A DNA stretch of 64,000 nucleotides, taken from Nonomuraea muscovyensis. GTDB taxonomy: Bacteria; Actinomycetota; Actinomycetes; Streptosporangiales; Streptosporangiaceae. The notes under the pieces were generated by a model, which saw only the letters and a program-made list of their open reading frames with translations, searched no databases and was not told the DNA's origin. Where the stretch lies: the NCBI RefSeq assembly GCF_014207745.1, contig NZ_JACHJB010000001.1, forward strand, positions 62,001 to 126,000, given 5' to 3'. Positions 18,582 to 26,043 of this stretch are shown piece after piece. The position numbers and the translations under genes were made by a program. Positions within the stretch are counted from its first letter, which is position 1. Every line of letters starts with the position of its first letter.

Positions 18582-19592
18582 TCACAGGGCCGGGGCCGGT
18601 CCGGCGGGCGGCAGGCCGGCGGGTGGCAAGGCGGCAGGCGGCAGGTCGGCGGAGGGCAGGTCGGCAGGCGACAGGGAGAGGTCGCGGGCCGTGCGGCGGA
18701 GAATGTCGATCAACGCGGTCGTCGCGGGGTTGAGGCGGCGGTCGGCCTGCAGCGTCAGCCCGACGCTGTGCCCGATGCGCTTCAGCGAGATGGGCAGCGT
18801 CGAGATCCGCGGATCCTCGCGGGCGATGAGCTCCGGCATCACCGCGATGTTGTGGGTCTCGACGAGAAGCTGCCGCACGGTGAGGAACGAGGTCGTCTCC
18901 ACCCTGTTCTGCGGGAGCTCGAACCCGTTCTCCAGGAAGTACGTCTCCAGCTCGCGCCGGAGCACCGTCTCGACCCCGGGCAGGATCCACGGATATCCCG
19001 CGAGGTCCTCCAGCCGGACATCCGGCCGCCGGGCCAGCGGGTGCTGCGCGCCGACCACGACCCGTACCGACTCCTGGTACAGCGTGCGGCGCACCAGCCT
19101 TTCGTCCGACGGCGAGGTGAGCCGGCCGACGATCACGTCGAGCCGCCCCGACTCCAGCTCGGCGAGCAGCATGTCCGTCCCGCCCTCGCGCACCACCACG
19201 GTGACCAGCGGGCGTTCGGCCTTGAGCGCGGCGATCGCCCGGGGGATCAGCAGGTTGGACCCGGTCAGGTGGGTCCCCACGACCACGGTCCCGCGTTCCG
19301 CCTCGGCGATCTCGGCGATATGGCGTGCGGCCTGGGAAAGCTGTGAGAGCACGGCGCGCGCGTGCGCCGTGAAGGCGACACCGAAGTCGGTGGGGGTGAG
19401 GCCGCGTGGACCCCGTTCGTAGAGGGCGACGCCCAGGACCTGTTCGAGGTCCTGCAGGCTGCGCGTGACCACGGGCTGGGTGACGTGCAGCTCTCTGGCG
19501 GCGCCGATCACGGTGCCCTGCGTGCTCAGCACGTCGACCAGGACGAGGTGGCGCAGCTTGAGCCGCCCGTCGAGCAGCTTGGGGATGTGCAT
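18582..19592 (-). CDS. nbaR: LysR-family regulator, PcaQ/GbpR-like (candidate NbaR)
   Basis: About 336 residues. The N-terminal winged helix is LRHLVLVDVLSTQGTVIGAARELHVTQPVVTRSL cut into its two helices, followed by a periplasmic-binding-like effector domain (VVVGTHLTGSNLLIPRAI, LPISLKRIGHSVGL). It flanks the 3-hydroxyanthranilate operon on the opposite strand, as expected for the pathway regulator. An ATG eight codons upstream (19616) is possible; neither start has a clear ribosome site. The C-terminal ~30 residues are outside the fold: five-residue units of the form P-P-A-x-L repeated about six times. Confidence 0.85.
   Translation of the reverse strand: MHIPKLLDGRLKLRHLVLVDVLSTQGTVIGAARELHVTQPVVTRSLQDLEQVLGVALYERGPRGLTPTDFGVAFTAHARAVLSQLSQAARHIAEIAEAERGTVVVGTHLTGSNLLIPRAIAALKAERPLVTVVVREGGTDMLLAELESGRLDVIVGRLTSPSDERLVRRTLYQESVRVVVGAQHPLARRPDVRLEDLAGYPWILPGVETVLRRELETYFLENGFELPQNRVETTSFLTVRQLLVETHNIAVMPELIAREDPRISTLPISLKRIGHSVGLTLQADRRLNPATTALIDILRRTARDLSLSPADLPSADLPPAALPPAGLPPAGPAPAL
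18585..18671. repeat. 15-bp tandem repeat encoding the LysR C-terminal tail
   Basis: Six imperfect 15-bp units (last one 12 bp) that translate to SPADL, PSADL, PPAAL, PPAGL, PPAGP, APAL and run straight into the stop codon. The unit length is a multiple of three, so copy-number change would keep the frame. Confidence 0.75.
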
Positions 19593-19678
19593 GCGCACGA
19601 TGGTAGCCCTGGGCATGCCCTAGCTGACATATCGCCAGGCGAAGACAGTTGTTTTCGGCTATAGCAAGGAGAGGTGCG

Positions 19679-20455
19679 ATGACCGATCTCAGCGGGATGA
19701 TCGCGGTCGTGACCGGGGGCTCGTCGGGCATCGGGGAAGCCACGGTGCGACGGCTGATCGCCGACGGCGCGCGGGTCGTCTCGGGCGATCTGGCCCGGCC
19801 TGCCCACCGGCCGCCGGAGCTCTGCCACGTGGACGTCGACCTGGCCGCCCCCGAGGCGGGCACGACCCTGGTCGGCGCCGCTCTGGATCGATTCGGCCGG
19901 CTCGACGTCCTCGTCAACAACGTCGGCATCGCCCCCACCCGCGCCTCGTTCGTGAGCACGACCGACGACGACTGGACCGCGACGTGGACCGTCAACGTCA
20001 TGAGCGCCGTCCGCGTCTCCCGGGCCGCGCTCCCCGCGCTCCAGGCGTCACAACGCGGCGCGGTGGTGTTCGTCGCGTCGACCACGGGCCGGACGCCCGA
20101 CCCCTACTTCGTGGACTACGCCGTCACCAAGGCCGGCCTGGTGACCCTGGCCAAAGCGCTGTCGGAAGAGTTCGGCCCGCACGGCGTGCGGGTCAACTCG
20201 GTGTCGCCGGGCTCCATCCGCACCCCGTTGTGGGACCAACCCGGCGGGTTCGTGGACGGCCTGTCGGCCCGTCTCGGTCTTCCTCGGGAGGAGGCGGTGC
20301 GGGAGTTCGTCCGCTCGGAGCGCAGGATCAGTCTCGGCCGTCCAGGACGGGCCGACGAGGTCGCCTCGGCCATCGCGTTCCTGGTGTCCGGCGACGCCTC
20401 CTACATCACCGGGACGGACCTGGTCGTCGACGGCGGCTCGACCAAGTCGGTGTAG
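19679..20455 (+). CDS. Short-chain dehydrogenase/reductase
   Basis: 258 residues, classical SDR. Cofactor loop TGGSSGIGEA, NNVG stabilising motif, catalytic Tyr-x3-Lys seen as YAVTKAG, preceded by a serine in VASTTG, and PG/T segment SPGSIRTPL. It should be an NAD(P)-dependent alcohol or keto oxidoreductase; the substrate is unknown. ATG 19679 follows AAGGAGAGG. It is divergent from the LysR gene with a 62-86 bp shared promoter region that contains the palindrome GCTATAGC, so LysR control is likely. It is not a known nba step. Confidence 0.88.
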   Translation: MTDLSGMIAVVTGGSSGIGEATVRRLIADGARVVSGDLARPAHRPPELCHVDVDLAAPEAGTTLVGAALDRFGRLDVLVNNVGIAPTRASFVSTTDDDWTATWTVNVMSAVRVSRAALPALQASQRGAVVFVASTTGRTPDPYFVDYAVTKAGLVTLAKALSEEFGPHGVRVNSVSPGSIRTPLWDQPGGFVDGLSARLGLPREEAVREFVRSERRISLGRPGRADEVASAIAFLVSGDASYITGTDLVVDGGSTKSV

Positions 20456-20514
20456 TGCCCGGGTCGGTGTAGTGCCCGGGTCGGTGCGGGGCCCGGGTCG
20501 GTGCGGGGCTCGGG
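20447..20514. repeat. 17-bp tandem repeat, four copies, spanning the SDR stop codon
   Basis: Units 20447-20463, 20464-20480, 20481-20497 and 20498-20514, first two identical (TCGGTGTAGTGCCCGGG), the last two diverged at a few bases. The SDR stop TAG lies in unit 1. The repeat fills most of the gap before the next gene. Confidence 0.85.
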
Positions 20515-20566
20515 GCCGGCTCCCCGCGTGACGCGCCGGTGCCGGATCGCGCCGTAAGCTGGCCGC

Positions 20567-21850
20567 GTGATCTCGGCAGCGGTGCGTCCCTTCGCGCTGG
20601 CGCTGTTCCAGGGGAGAGCGGATCGGCCACCGGTGCGTTCGGGGCGGTTCACGGCCCCGAAGGTACCTCGCCGGCTGGCCGTGCTGCTGCCGCTCCAGCG
20701 GGTGCATCTGGCACTGGTCGCCGACCTCGTGCTCGCCTACGTACTGTTCACCGGCACGCTGGGCGAGCTCGAATCGTGGAACCAGGAGAGCCGGCTGCCG
20801 GTCAACGACGGCCTGCTCCCCCTGCCCGCCCTGGCGGTCGCGCTGCCGGTGGTGCTGCGCGACCGGTGGCCGCTCGCCGCCTGGCGGGCCGGCCTGGTGC
20901 TGCTGCCCGCCTATCTCTTCGTGGTGGGGGCGATCAGTCCCGGGGGCAGCATGAGCATGCCCTACACGATGCCGTTCATCCTGATGTACACCCTGGTGCT
21001 CTACTCGGTGGCGGTGCGCTGCGAGAGGCCCATCACGTTCGCCGTCTGGGTCGTCAGCGTGCTGGGCATGTGGATCATCGACACCGCCAGCATGCCGATC
21101 GGCACGGTCGTCGTCACGGGGACCGTCCTGCTCGGCTACAACGTGCGCGTCAGGCGCAGCGCCACGGCGAGACTGGCCGACGAGGAGCGGCGCACCCAGC
21201 TCGCCCTCGGCGCCCAGCTCGTGCTGGAGGAGCGCGCCCGCATCGCGCGAGAGCTGCACGACGTCGTCGCCCACCACATGTCGGTCATCGCGATCCAGGC
21301 CGAGGCCGTGCCGATGCAGGCCGCGGGCGACGCCGCGCGCCTGGAAGCCGGGCTGGCGGAGATCCGCACGCTGTCGCTGGAGGCCCTCGCCGAGCTGCGC
21401 CAGGTGCTCGGCGTGCTGCGTGACGAGGACGGGCGCACCGACACGGCCCCGCAGCCCGGCCTCGACCGGGTCGACGAACTGGTGGCCAACGCCGGCACCG
21501 CAGGGCTCACCGTCCGGGTCGAGCGTTCGGGCCCGCTGGACGGGCTGCCGCCGGCCGTGGGCCTGTCGGCGTACCGGATCGTGCAGGAGTCGCTCAGCAA
21601 CGTGATGCGCCACGCGCCGGGCGCGGCGGTCACGCTCGCCCTGGCCCGTGACGGTGACCGCTTACGGGTGCGCGTCGCCAACGGGCCGGGCAGCTCTCCC
21701 GGCGGCGCGCCCGGTGCGGGGCAGGGACTCGTGGGCATGCGCGAACGGGCGTCCCTGTTGGGCGGCACGCTGCGCGCCGGTCCGGTGGCCGGAGGCGGCT
21801 ACGAGGTGACGGCCACCCTGCCGGTCGCCGCCCCCGAGGTGCCGTCGTGA
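20567..21850 (+). CDS. Two-component sensor histidine kinase (NarL/DesK type)
   Basis: 427 residues. Five or six membrane helices occupy residues ~45-200, then HisKA_3 with the phospho-acceptor His231 in RELHDVVAHHMS, and a HATPase domain (VQESLSNVMRHAPGA, GQGLVGMRERASLLGG). The signal cannot be read; the small extracytoplasmic loops suggest an intramembrane-type sensor. It phosphorylates the response regulator encoded 61 bp downstream. GTG start 20567 directly after the tandem repeats. Confidence 0.9.
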   Translation: MISAAVRPFALALFQGRADRPPVRSGRFTAPKVPRRLAVLLPLQRVHLALVADLVLAYVLFTGTLGELESWNQESRLPVNDGLLPLPALAVALPVVLRDRWPLAAWRAGLVLLPAYLFVVGAISPGGSMSMPYTMPFILMYTLVLYSVAVRCERPITFAVWVVSVLGMWIIDTASMPIGTVVVTGTVLLGYNVRVRRSATARLADEERRTQLALGAQLVLEERARIARELHDVVAHHMSVIAIQAEAVPMQAAGDAARLEAGLAEIRTLSLEALAELRQVLGVLRDEDGRTDTAPQPGLDRVDELVANAGTAGLTVRVERSGPLDGLPPAVGLSAYRIVQESLSNVMRHAPGAAVTLALARDGDRLRVRVANGPGSSPGGAPGAGQGLVGMRERASLLGGTLRAGPVAGGGYEVTATLPVAAPEVPS

Positions 21851-21911
21851 GCAGGGGTGCCGCCCGTCGAGACGGAGCCCGTCACGGGCGCGAAGGTGAA
21901 GGGGGCTCGGG

Positions 21912-22568
21912 GTGATCCGGGTGCTGATCGCGGACGATCAGGGCATGGTCCGGACGGGGTTCGGGGTGTTTCTGGGGGCCCAGCCGGACATCGAGGTGGT
22001 GGGCGAGGCGGCCGACGGCGACCAGGCGGTGCGCCGGGCCGCCGAGCTGCGGCCCGACGTGGTGCTCATGGACGTGCGCATGCCGGTGATGAACGGCCTG
22101 GAGGCGACCAGGCGGCTGCTGGCCGGCGGCGTCGGGCCGAAGGTGCTCATCCTGACGACGTTCGACCTCGACGACTACGTCTACGAGGCGTTACGGGCCG
22201 GGGCGAGCGGGTTCCTGCTCAAGGACGCCTCGGCCGCGCAGCTCGCCGAGGCCGTGCGGGTCGTCGCCGCCGGTGACGCGCTGATCGCGCCGGCGGTGAC
22301 CAAGCGGCTCATCCACGAGTTCGCGCGCCTGGGCGGCCCGCGGGCGCCGACGGCCAGGCGGCTCGCCGAGCTGACCGAGCGCGAGACCGAGGTGCTGTCC
22401 CTGGTGGCCCAGGCGCTGTCCAACCAGGAGATCGCCGAGCGGCTCGTCGTGGCCGAGCAGACGGTCAAGACGCATGTGGGGCGGGTGCTGATGAAGCTCG
22501 GCCTGCGCGACCGGGCCCAGGCCATCGTGTACGCCTACGAGACCGGCCTGGTACGCCCCGGCGAGTGA
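21912..22568 (+). CDS. NarL/LuxR-type response regulator
   Basis: 218 residues. Receiver domain with phospho-acceptor Asp54 (VVLMDVRMP), then LuxR-type helix-turn-helix (ELTEREVLSLVAQ-like region followed by SNQEIAERLVVAEQTVKTHVGRVL). Partner of the kinase just upstream. Targets are unknown; the next divergent block (heme oxygenase) is a possibility, since NarL-type systems control heme oxygenase in corynebacteria, but nothing in the sequence proves it. A 7-bp hairpin follows the stop. Confidence 0.92.
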   Translation: MIRVLIADDQGMVRTGFGVFLGAQPDIEVVGEAADGDQAVRRAAELRPDVVLMDVRMPVMNGLEATRRLLAGGVGPKVLILTTFDLDDYVYEALRAGASGFLLKDASAAQLAEAVRVVAAGDALIAPAVTKRLIHEFARLGGPRAPTARRLAELTERETEVLSLVAQALSNQEIAERLVVAEQTVKTHVGRVLMKLGLRDRAQAIVYAYETGLVRPGE

Positions 22569-22572
22569 CACG

Positions 22573-22592
22573 GGCAGGGCCCGGACCCTGCC
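22573..22592 (+). terminator. Hairpin after the response regulator
   Basis: GGCAGGG paired with CCCTGCC around a 6-nt loop, four bases after the stop codon. Probably ends the two-component transcript. Confidence 0.45.
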
Positions 22593-22617
22593 GCGCGCGG
22601 TGGCCGCGGTCATGGGG

Positions 22618-22833
22618 TCAACCCCGCGGCGTGGCGGCGGAGGGTGCGGCGCTCACGCGGTCAGCCGCCGGTCCGCCGGCCGGGGTGTCTCCCCGGTCGG
22701 CGACGTCGTCCGCGGACGACGGGGTGCGGGCTCCGGTGCGGCGACCGAGCAAGTACGCCGGGTAGCCGTCGGTGACCGCGGGAGTCCCCGCCTCGTCCGG
22801 GGTGGCGAACATGGGGAACGGGTGTTGAGTCAT
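22618..22833 (-). CDS. Small hypothetical protein
   Basis: 71 residues, starting MTQHPFPMF, with a Tyr-rich patch (DGYPAYLLGRR) and a disordered Asp/Ala/Gly/Pro-rich C-terminal half. I do not recognise a family. GAGG stands about 9 nt before the ATG, and codon use is GC-biased at third positions. It lies between the two-component terminator and the heme oxygenase promoter region, on the opposite strand. It may be real, but could be chance in GC-rich DNA. Confidence 0.4.
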   Translation of the reverse strand: MTQHPFPMFATPDEAGTPAVTDGYPAYLLGRRTGARTPSSADDVADRGDTPAGGPAADRVSAAPSAATPRG

Positions 22834-23114
22834 GTCGGATGCCTCAGTCGTGCGTGCCGGGGCGTCGTCGAGGGGGCGATGGGGGACGGCTCCTGACCAA
22901 GATTCTCCTCACCCGTGCCGACGAATGCGCTTCCGGTCGACATGTGTCGCGGCTCTGTCGGGACAATGCGCCGAAGATGAATCGAAATCCGGTTCACGTT
23001 CGGCCAAGTGGGCAGGTAGGACCCGCCGGAGACGAACTGTACATAATCTGGTGAGGGCACCGCTCACGTACTCGTGAATCCCTCTCAAACCATTCCGACC
23101 CAGGCGCACCATCG

Positions 23115-23137
23115 ATCACCGGACATTGTCCGGTGAT
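23115..23137 (+). promoter_or_regulatory. 23-bp palindrome (operator candidate 1, heme oxygenase region)
   Basis: Arms ATCACCGGACA and TGTCCGGTGAT are perfect 11-bp inverted repeats around a single T. The core GGACA-T-TGTCC is the shape of a TetR-type dimer site. It is centred 152 bp upstream of the heme oxygenase start. Confidence 0.65.
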
Positions 23138-23189
23138 ATGCATCCTTTACGGGTATGCGGCTTTTCGCCCCCGGCGACCGCACCGGTTT

Positions 23190-23206
23190 GACGACACAGT
23201 GTCGTC
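23190..23206 (+). promoter_or_regulatory. 17-bp palindrome (operator candidate 2, heme oxygenase promoter)
   Basis: GACGACAC-A-GTGTCGTC, perfect 8-bp arms around one base. It sits just upstream of a TTGACG -35-like hexamer (23213-23218). Confidence 0.65.
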
Positions 23207-23235
23207 TCCCACTTGACGCGCCCGCCCCAGGTTTG

Positions 23236-23248
23236 TGACACTGTGTCA
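23236..23248 (+). promoter_or_regulatory. 13-bp palindrome on the heme oxygenase core promoter (operator candidate 3)
   Basis: TGACAC-T-GTGTCA, 17 bp downstream of TTGACG and so covering the expected -10 position; its core GACAC-N-GTGTC is the same as in candidate 2, with centres 44 bp apart (about four helical turns). A repressor here would block transcription of the gene starting at 23278. The downstream TetR protein is a candidate. Confidence 0.65.
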
Positions 23249-23277
23249 TGAAACATTCGTACGCGGTGGGGTGAAGT

Positions 23278-23919
23278 GTGACGTCGTTCTCCGAGATCCT
23301 GAAGAGCGCCACCTGGAGCGACCACGAGTCGGCCGAGGGTGAGAGCTACCTGGCGGAGCTGATGGCCGGCCGGCTCACCCCGGCCGAGTACGGCGAGATG
23401 GTCGCCCAGCACTACTTCGCCTACGTCGCGCTCGACGGCGTCTCCAGGACGCTGGCCGACCACCCGGTCGCCGGCAGGTTCGTCTTCCCGGAGCTCTACC
23501 GCGAACGGGCGCTGGAGCGCGACCTGGCCGCGGTCTACGGCTCGGACTGGCGTGACCGCATCACCCCCTCCAAGGCGACGCGCACCCTGGTGGCCCGCAT
23601 CCACCAGGTCGCCGACTGGCCGGGCGGCTACATCGCCCACCACTACACCCGCTACATGGGTGACCTGTCGGGCGGGCAGTTCATCCGGATGGAGCTGCAG
23701 AAGATCTACGGCTACCACAAGGGCGGCGGCGTCGACTTCTACGTCTTCGACGAGGTGGGCAGCCTGCCGAGGTTCAAGAACGAGTATCGGGCCCGGCTCG
23801 ACGCGCTGGCCCCGGACGAGCGGGAGCAGCAGCGGATCATCCGCGAGGTGAAGCTGGCGTACCAGCTCAACACCGAGGTGCTGACCGAACTGCTGCACGT
23901 GGTGAAGACCGCCGCCTAG
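23278..23919 (+). CDS. hmuO: Biliverdin-producing heme oxygenase
   Basis: 213 residues, the size of HmuO-type enzymes. The proximal heme ligand is His16 in WSDHESAEGESY, and the distal helix Gly-rich turn GDLSGGQ starts at residue 128. It cleaves heme to biliverdin, CO and Fe2+ in the cytoplasm, with electrons from a partner reductase not encoded here. GTG start. No heme importer is adjacent; the TetR gene follows 46 bp later. The promoter carries two near-identical palindromes, so it is tightly regulated. Confidence 0.94.
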   Translation: MTSFSEILKSATWSDHESAEGESYLAELMAGRLTPAEYGEMVAQHYFAYVALDGVSRTLADHPVAGRFVFPELYRERALERDLAAVYGSDWRDRITPSKATRTLVARIHQVADWPGGYIAHHYTRYMGDLSGGQFIRMELQKIYGYHKGGGVDFYVFDEVGSLPRFKNEYRARLDALAPDEREQQRIIREVKLAYQLNTEVLTELLHVVKTAA

Positions 23920-23965
23920 CCGTACCCCGGGGTGACGGACCGTCTCCCGGCCTACCATAAGGCGT

Positions 23966-24565
23966 ATGCCGCGCATCTCCGCCGCCACCATCGGCGAGCA
24001 CCGTGCCCAGACGCGTGATCGCATCCTGGGGGCGGTGTCGCGCCTGTCGCGGGAGCAGGGCATCGACGCCATCTCCATGACCGACGTGGCCGGCGCGGCG
24101 GGCATCACCCGCACCGCCCTCTACAACTACTACCCCGACAAGGCCGCGCTGCTGCTGGCCTTCACCGAGCAGGTCACCCGCTACTTCATCGACAGCTACG
24201 AGCGGGAGCTCCCCGAGGGGGCCTCCCCCGCCGACCGGCTGCGCGCGTTCGTCCGGCTGCAGCTCGCCGGCCTGGTGGCGCACCCGCACCCCGGCCCGGC
24301 CGACCTCGGCGCGGCGCTCGGGCCCGACGCCTACCAGCGGCTGGCCGAGCACGTCGCGCCCATGCAGCGCATCCTGGCGGAGATCCTGGAGACCGGCATC
24401 GCGTCCGGCGACTTCCAGGCGCCCGACGTGGCGGCCACCGCGCGGATGATCCTCGCCGTGATCGGCGCGGAGCGGGTGCCCCTGATCAGCGGCACGGTCA
24501 GCGTCGAGACGGCCGGCGAGCTGGTGTCGGGGTTCGTGCTCAGGGCGCTCGGCAGCCACGCCTGA
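23966..24565 (+). CDS. TetR-family transcriptional regulator
   Basis: 199 residues. N-terminal helix-turn-helix GIDAISMTDVAGAAGITRTALYNYYPDKAALL is typical of TetR proteins (helix 3 ends in ALYNYYPDK). The C-terminal ligand domain is generic. It sits between heme oxygenase and an MFS exporter on the same strand, so it may repress either; the ACAC-N-GTGT palindromes before heme oxygenase are the best operator candidates in the neighbourhood. The -10-like TACCAT lies ~16 bp before the start. Confidence 0.9.
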   Translation: MPRISAATIGEHRAQTRDRILGAVSRLSREQGIDAISMTDVAGAAGITRTALYNYYPDKAALLLAFTEQVTRYFIDSYERELPEGASPADRLRAFVRLQLAGLVAHPHPGPADLGAALGPDAYQRLAEHVAPMQRILAEILETGIASGDFQAPDVAATARMILAVIGAERVPLISGTVSVETAGELVSGFVLRALGSHA

Positions 24566-24645
24566 CCCCCTGTCCCGTCGTTCGGCGGCGGGCAAGATCA
24601 GGGGCCGCGATCAGCGACGTCCCGCGCCGATGACAGGATGGGCCC

Positions 24646-26043
24646 ATGAACAACGGGCACGTGACCTTCACCTCCGCCCGCGGGCGATGGATCCTGGCGG
24701 CCACCGTGCTCGGCTCGGGCCTGGCCATGCTCGACAGCACCGTGGTCAACGTCGCCCTCCCCTTCCTCGGCGACGAGCTCGACGCGGGCATGGCGGGCCT
24801 GCAGTGGACGATCAACTCCTACACCCTCACCCTGGCCGGGCTCATCCTGCTCGGCGGCTCACTCGGCGACCGGTTCGGCCGGCGCCGGATCTTCCTGCTG
24901 GGCACGGTCTGGTTCGCGCTGGCCTCGGCGCTGTGCGGCCTGTCGCCGAACATCGAGTTCCTGGTCGCCGCCCGCGCGCTGCAGGGCATCGGCGGCGCGC
25001 TGCTCACACCCGGCTCGCTGGCGATCATCCAGGCGTCGTTCGTCCGGGGGGACCGGCCGCGCGCCGTGGGCGTCTGGTCCGGCCTCGGCGGCGTGGCCGC
25101 CGCGATCGGGCCGCTGCTGGGCGGCTGGCTGGTGCAGACCGCCGGCTGGCGGTGGGTGTTCCTGATCAACCTGCCGTTCGCGCTGCTCGTCGTGCTCGTC
25201 ACGCTGCGACACGTGCCGGAGAGCCGCGACGAGCAGGCCGCGGGCCGCTTCGACGTGCTGGGCTCGGTGCTGGCCGCGCTCGCGCTGGCCGGCATCACGT
25301 ACGGGCTGATCGAGCAGGGCGCGCCGGGACCGCTGGTCGTCGGCGTGCTGCTGGGCGTGGCGTTCGTCGTGGTGGAGCGGCGCCGCTCGCCCGCCGCGCT
25401 GGTGCCGGTCGGGATGTTCCGCGACCGGGTGTTCACGGCCGTGAACGTGGTGACGCTCATCATGTACGCGGCGATGGGCGTGGTGTTCTTCCTGCTGGTC
25501 ATCCAGCTGCAGGTGGTGTCGGGGTTCTCGCCGGTGGCGGCCGGGCTGGCCCTGCTGCCGGTCACGATCCTCATGATGCTGCTGTCGCCCCGGGCCGGCG
25601 AGATCGCCAAGCGTCACGGGCCGCGGCTGCCGATGACGGGCGGCATCCTGGTGGCCGGGCTCGGGTTCGTCTGGATGAGCGCGATCGGCCCCGGCTCCTC
25701 GTACGCGCTGCAGGTGCTGCCCGCGGTGACCGTCTTCGGCCTCGGCCTGTCGGCGGCGGTGGCGCCGCTCACGGCGACCGTGCTGGCCAGCGCGGAGGAG
25801 CGCTACGCGGGCACGGCCAGCGGCGTGAACAACGCGGTGGCGCGTACCGGCAGCCTCCTCTCGGTCGCCGCCGTGCCGCCGCTGGTGGGCCTGGTCGGCG
25901 ACGCGTTCGAGCGGCCCGCGGTGTTCGACGCGGGGTTTCGGGCGGCGATGCTGATCAGCGCCGCGATGATGGCGGTCTCCGCGCTGATCACGTTCCTCAC
26001 GATCAGGACGAACGTGCTCGCGCCCGAAGAGGCCCGCGCCTGA
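24646..26043 (+). CDS. MFS drug/solute exporter, DHA2 (14-TM) family
   Basis: 465 residues with about 14 membrane segments. Motif A is present as GGSLGDRFGRRR, motif C-like GLGGVAAAIGPLLGGWL follows, and the N-terminus has the DHA2 signature LDSTVVNVALP. It exports drugs or metabolites by proton antiport. It lies 80 bp after the TetR gene, which suggests substrate-induced control. Its TGA stop directly abuts the stop of the convergent P450 gene (TGATCA). Confidence 0.92.
   Translation: MNNGHVTFTSARGRWILAATVLGSGLAMLDSTVVNVALPFLGDELDAGMAGLQWTINSYTLTLAGLILLGGSLGDRFGRRRIFLLGTVWFALASALCGLSPNIEFLVAARALQGIGGALLTPGSLAIIQASFVRGDRPRAVGVWSGLGGVAAAIGPLLGGWLVQTAGWRWVFLINLPFALLVVLVTLRHVPESRDEQAAGRFDVLGSVLAALALAGITYGLIEQGAPGPLVVGVLLGVAFVVVERRRSPAALVPVGMFRDRVFTAVNVVTLIMYAAMGVVFFLLVIQLQVVSGFSPVAAGLALLPVTILMMLLSPRAGEIAKRHGPRLPMTGGILVAGLGFVWMSAIGPGSSYALQVLPAVTVFGLGLSAAVAPLTATVLASAEERYAGTASGVNNAVARTGSLLSVAAVPPLVGLVGDAFERPAVFDAGFRAAMLISAAMMAVSALITFLTIRTNVLAPEEARA

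Larger units (their letters stand above)
22834..23277. other. Gene-poor regulatory stretch before heme oxygenase
   Basis: About 440 bp, less GC-rich than its surroundings, without a convincing gene. It holds a set of palindromes with ACA...TGT half-sites: CGACA-TG-TGTCG at 22938-22949, then the three stronger ones annotated separately. A minus-strand frame 22830-23060 ends in an ATGA overlap with the small gene, but its codon use is unlike the genome and I do not call it. Confidence 0.6.

Noticed and set aside
18445-20085. 546-codon minus-strand frame covering LysR and SDR
   Set aside because: Different frame from the clear LysR gene; Arg/His/Ala-rich shadow without domains.
22830-23060. 76-codon minus-strand frame ending in ATGA overlap with the small gene
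   Set aside because: Codon use is not GC3-biased, no ribosome site or family resemblance, and it would cover the palindromic regulatory region.
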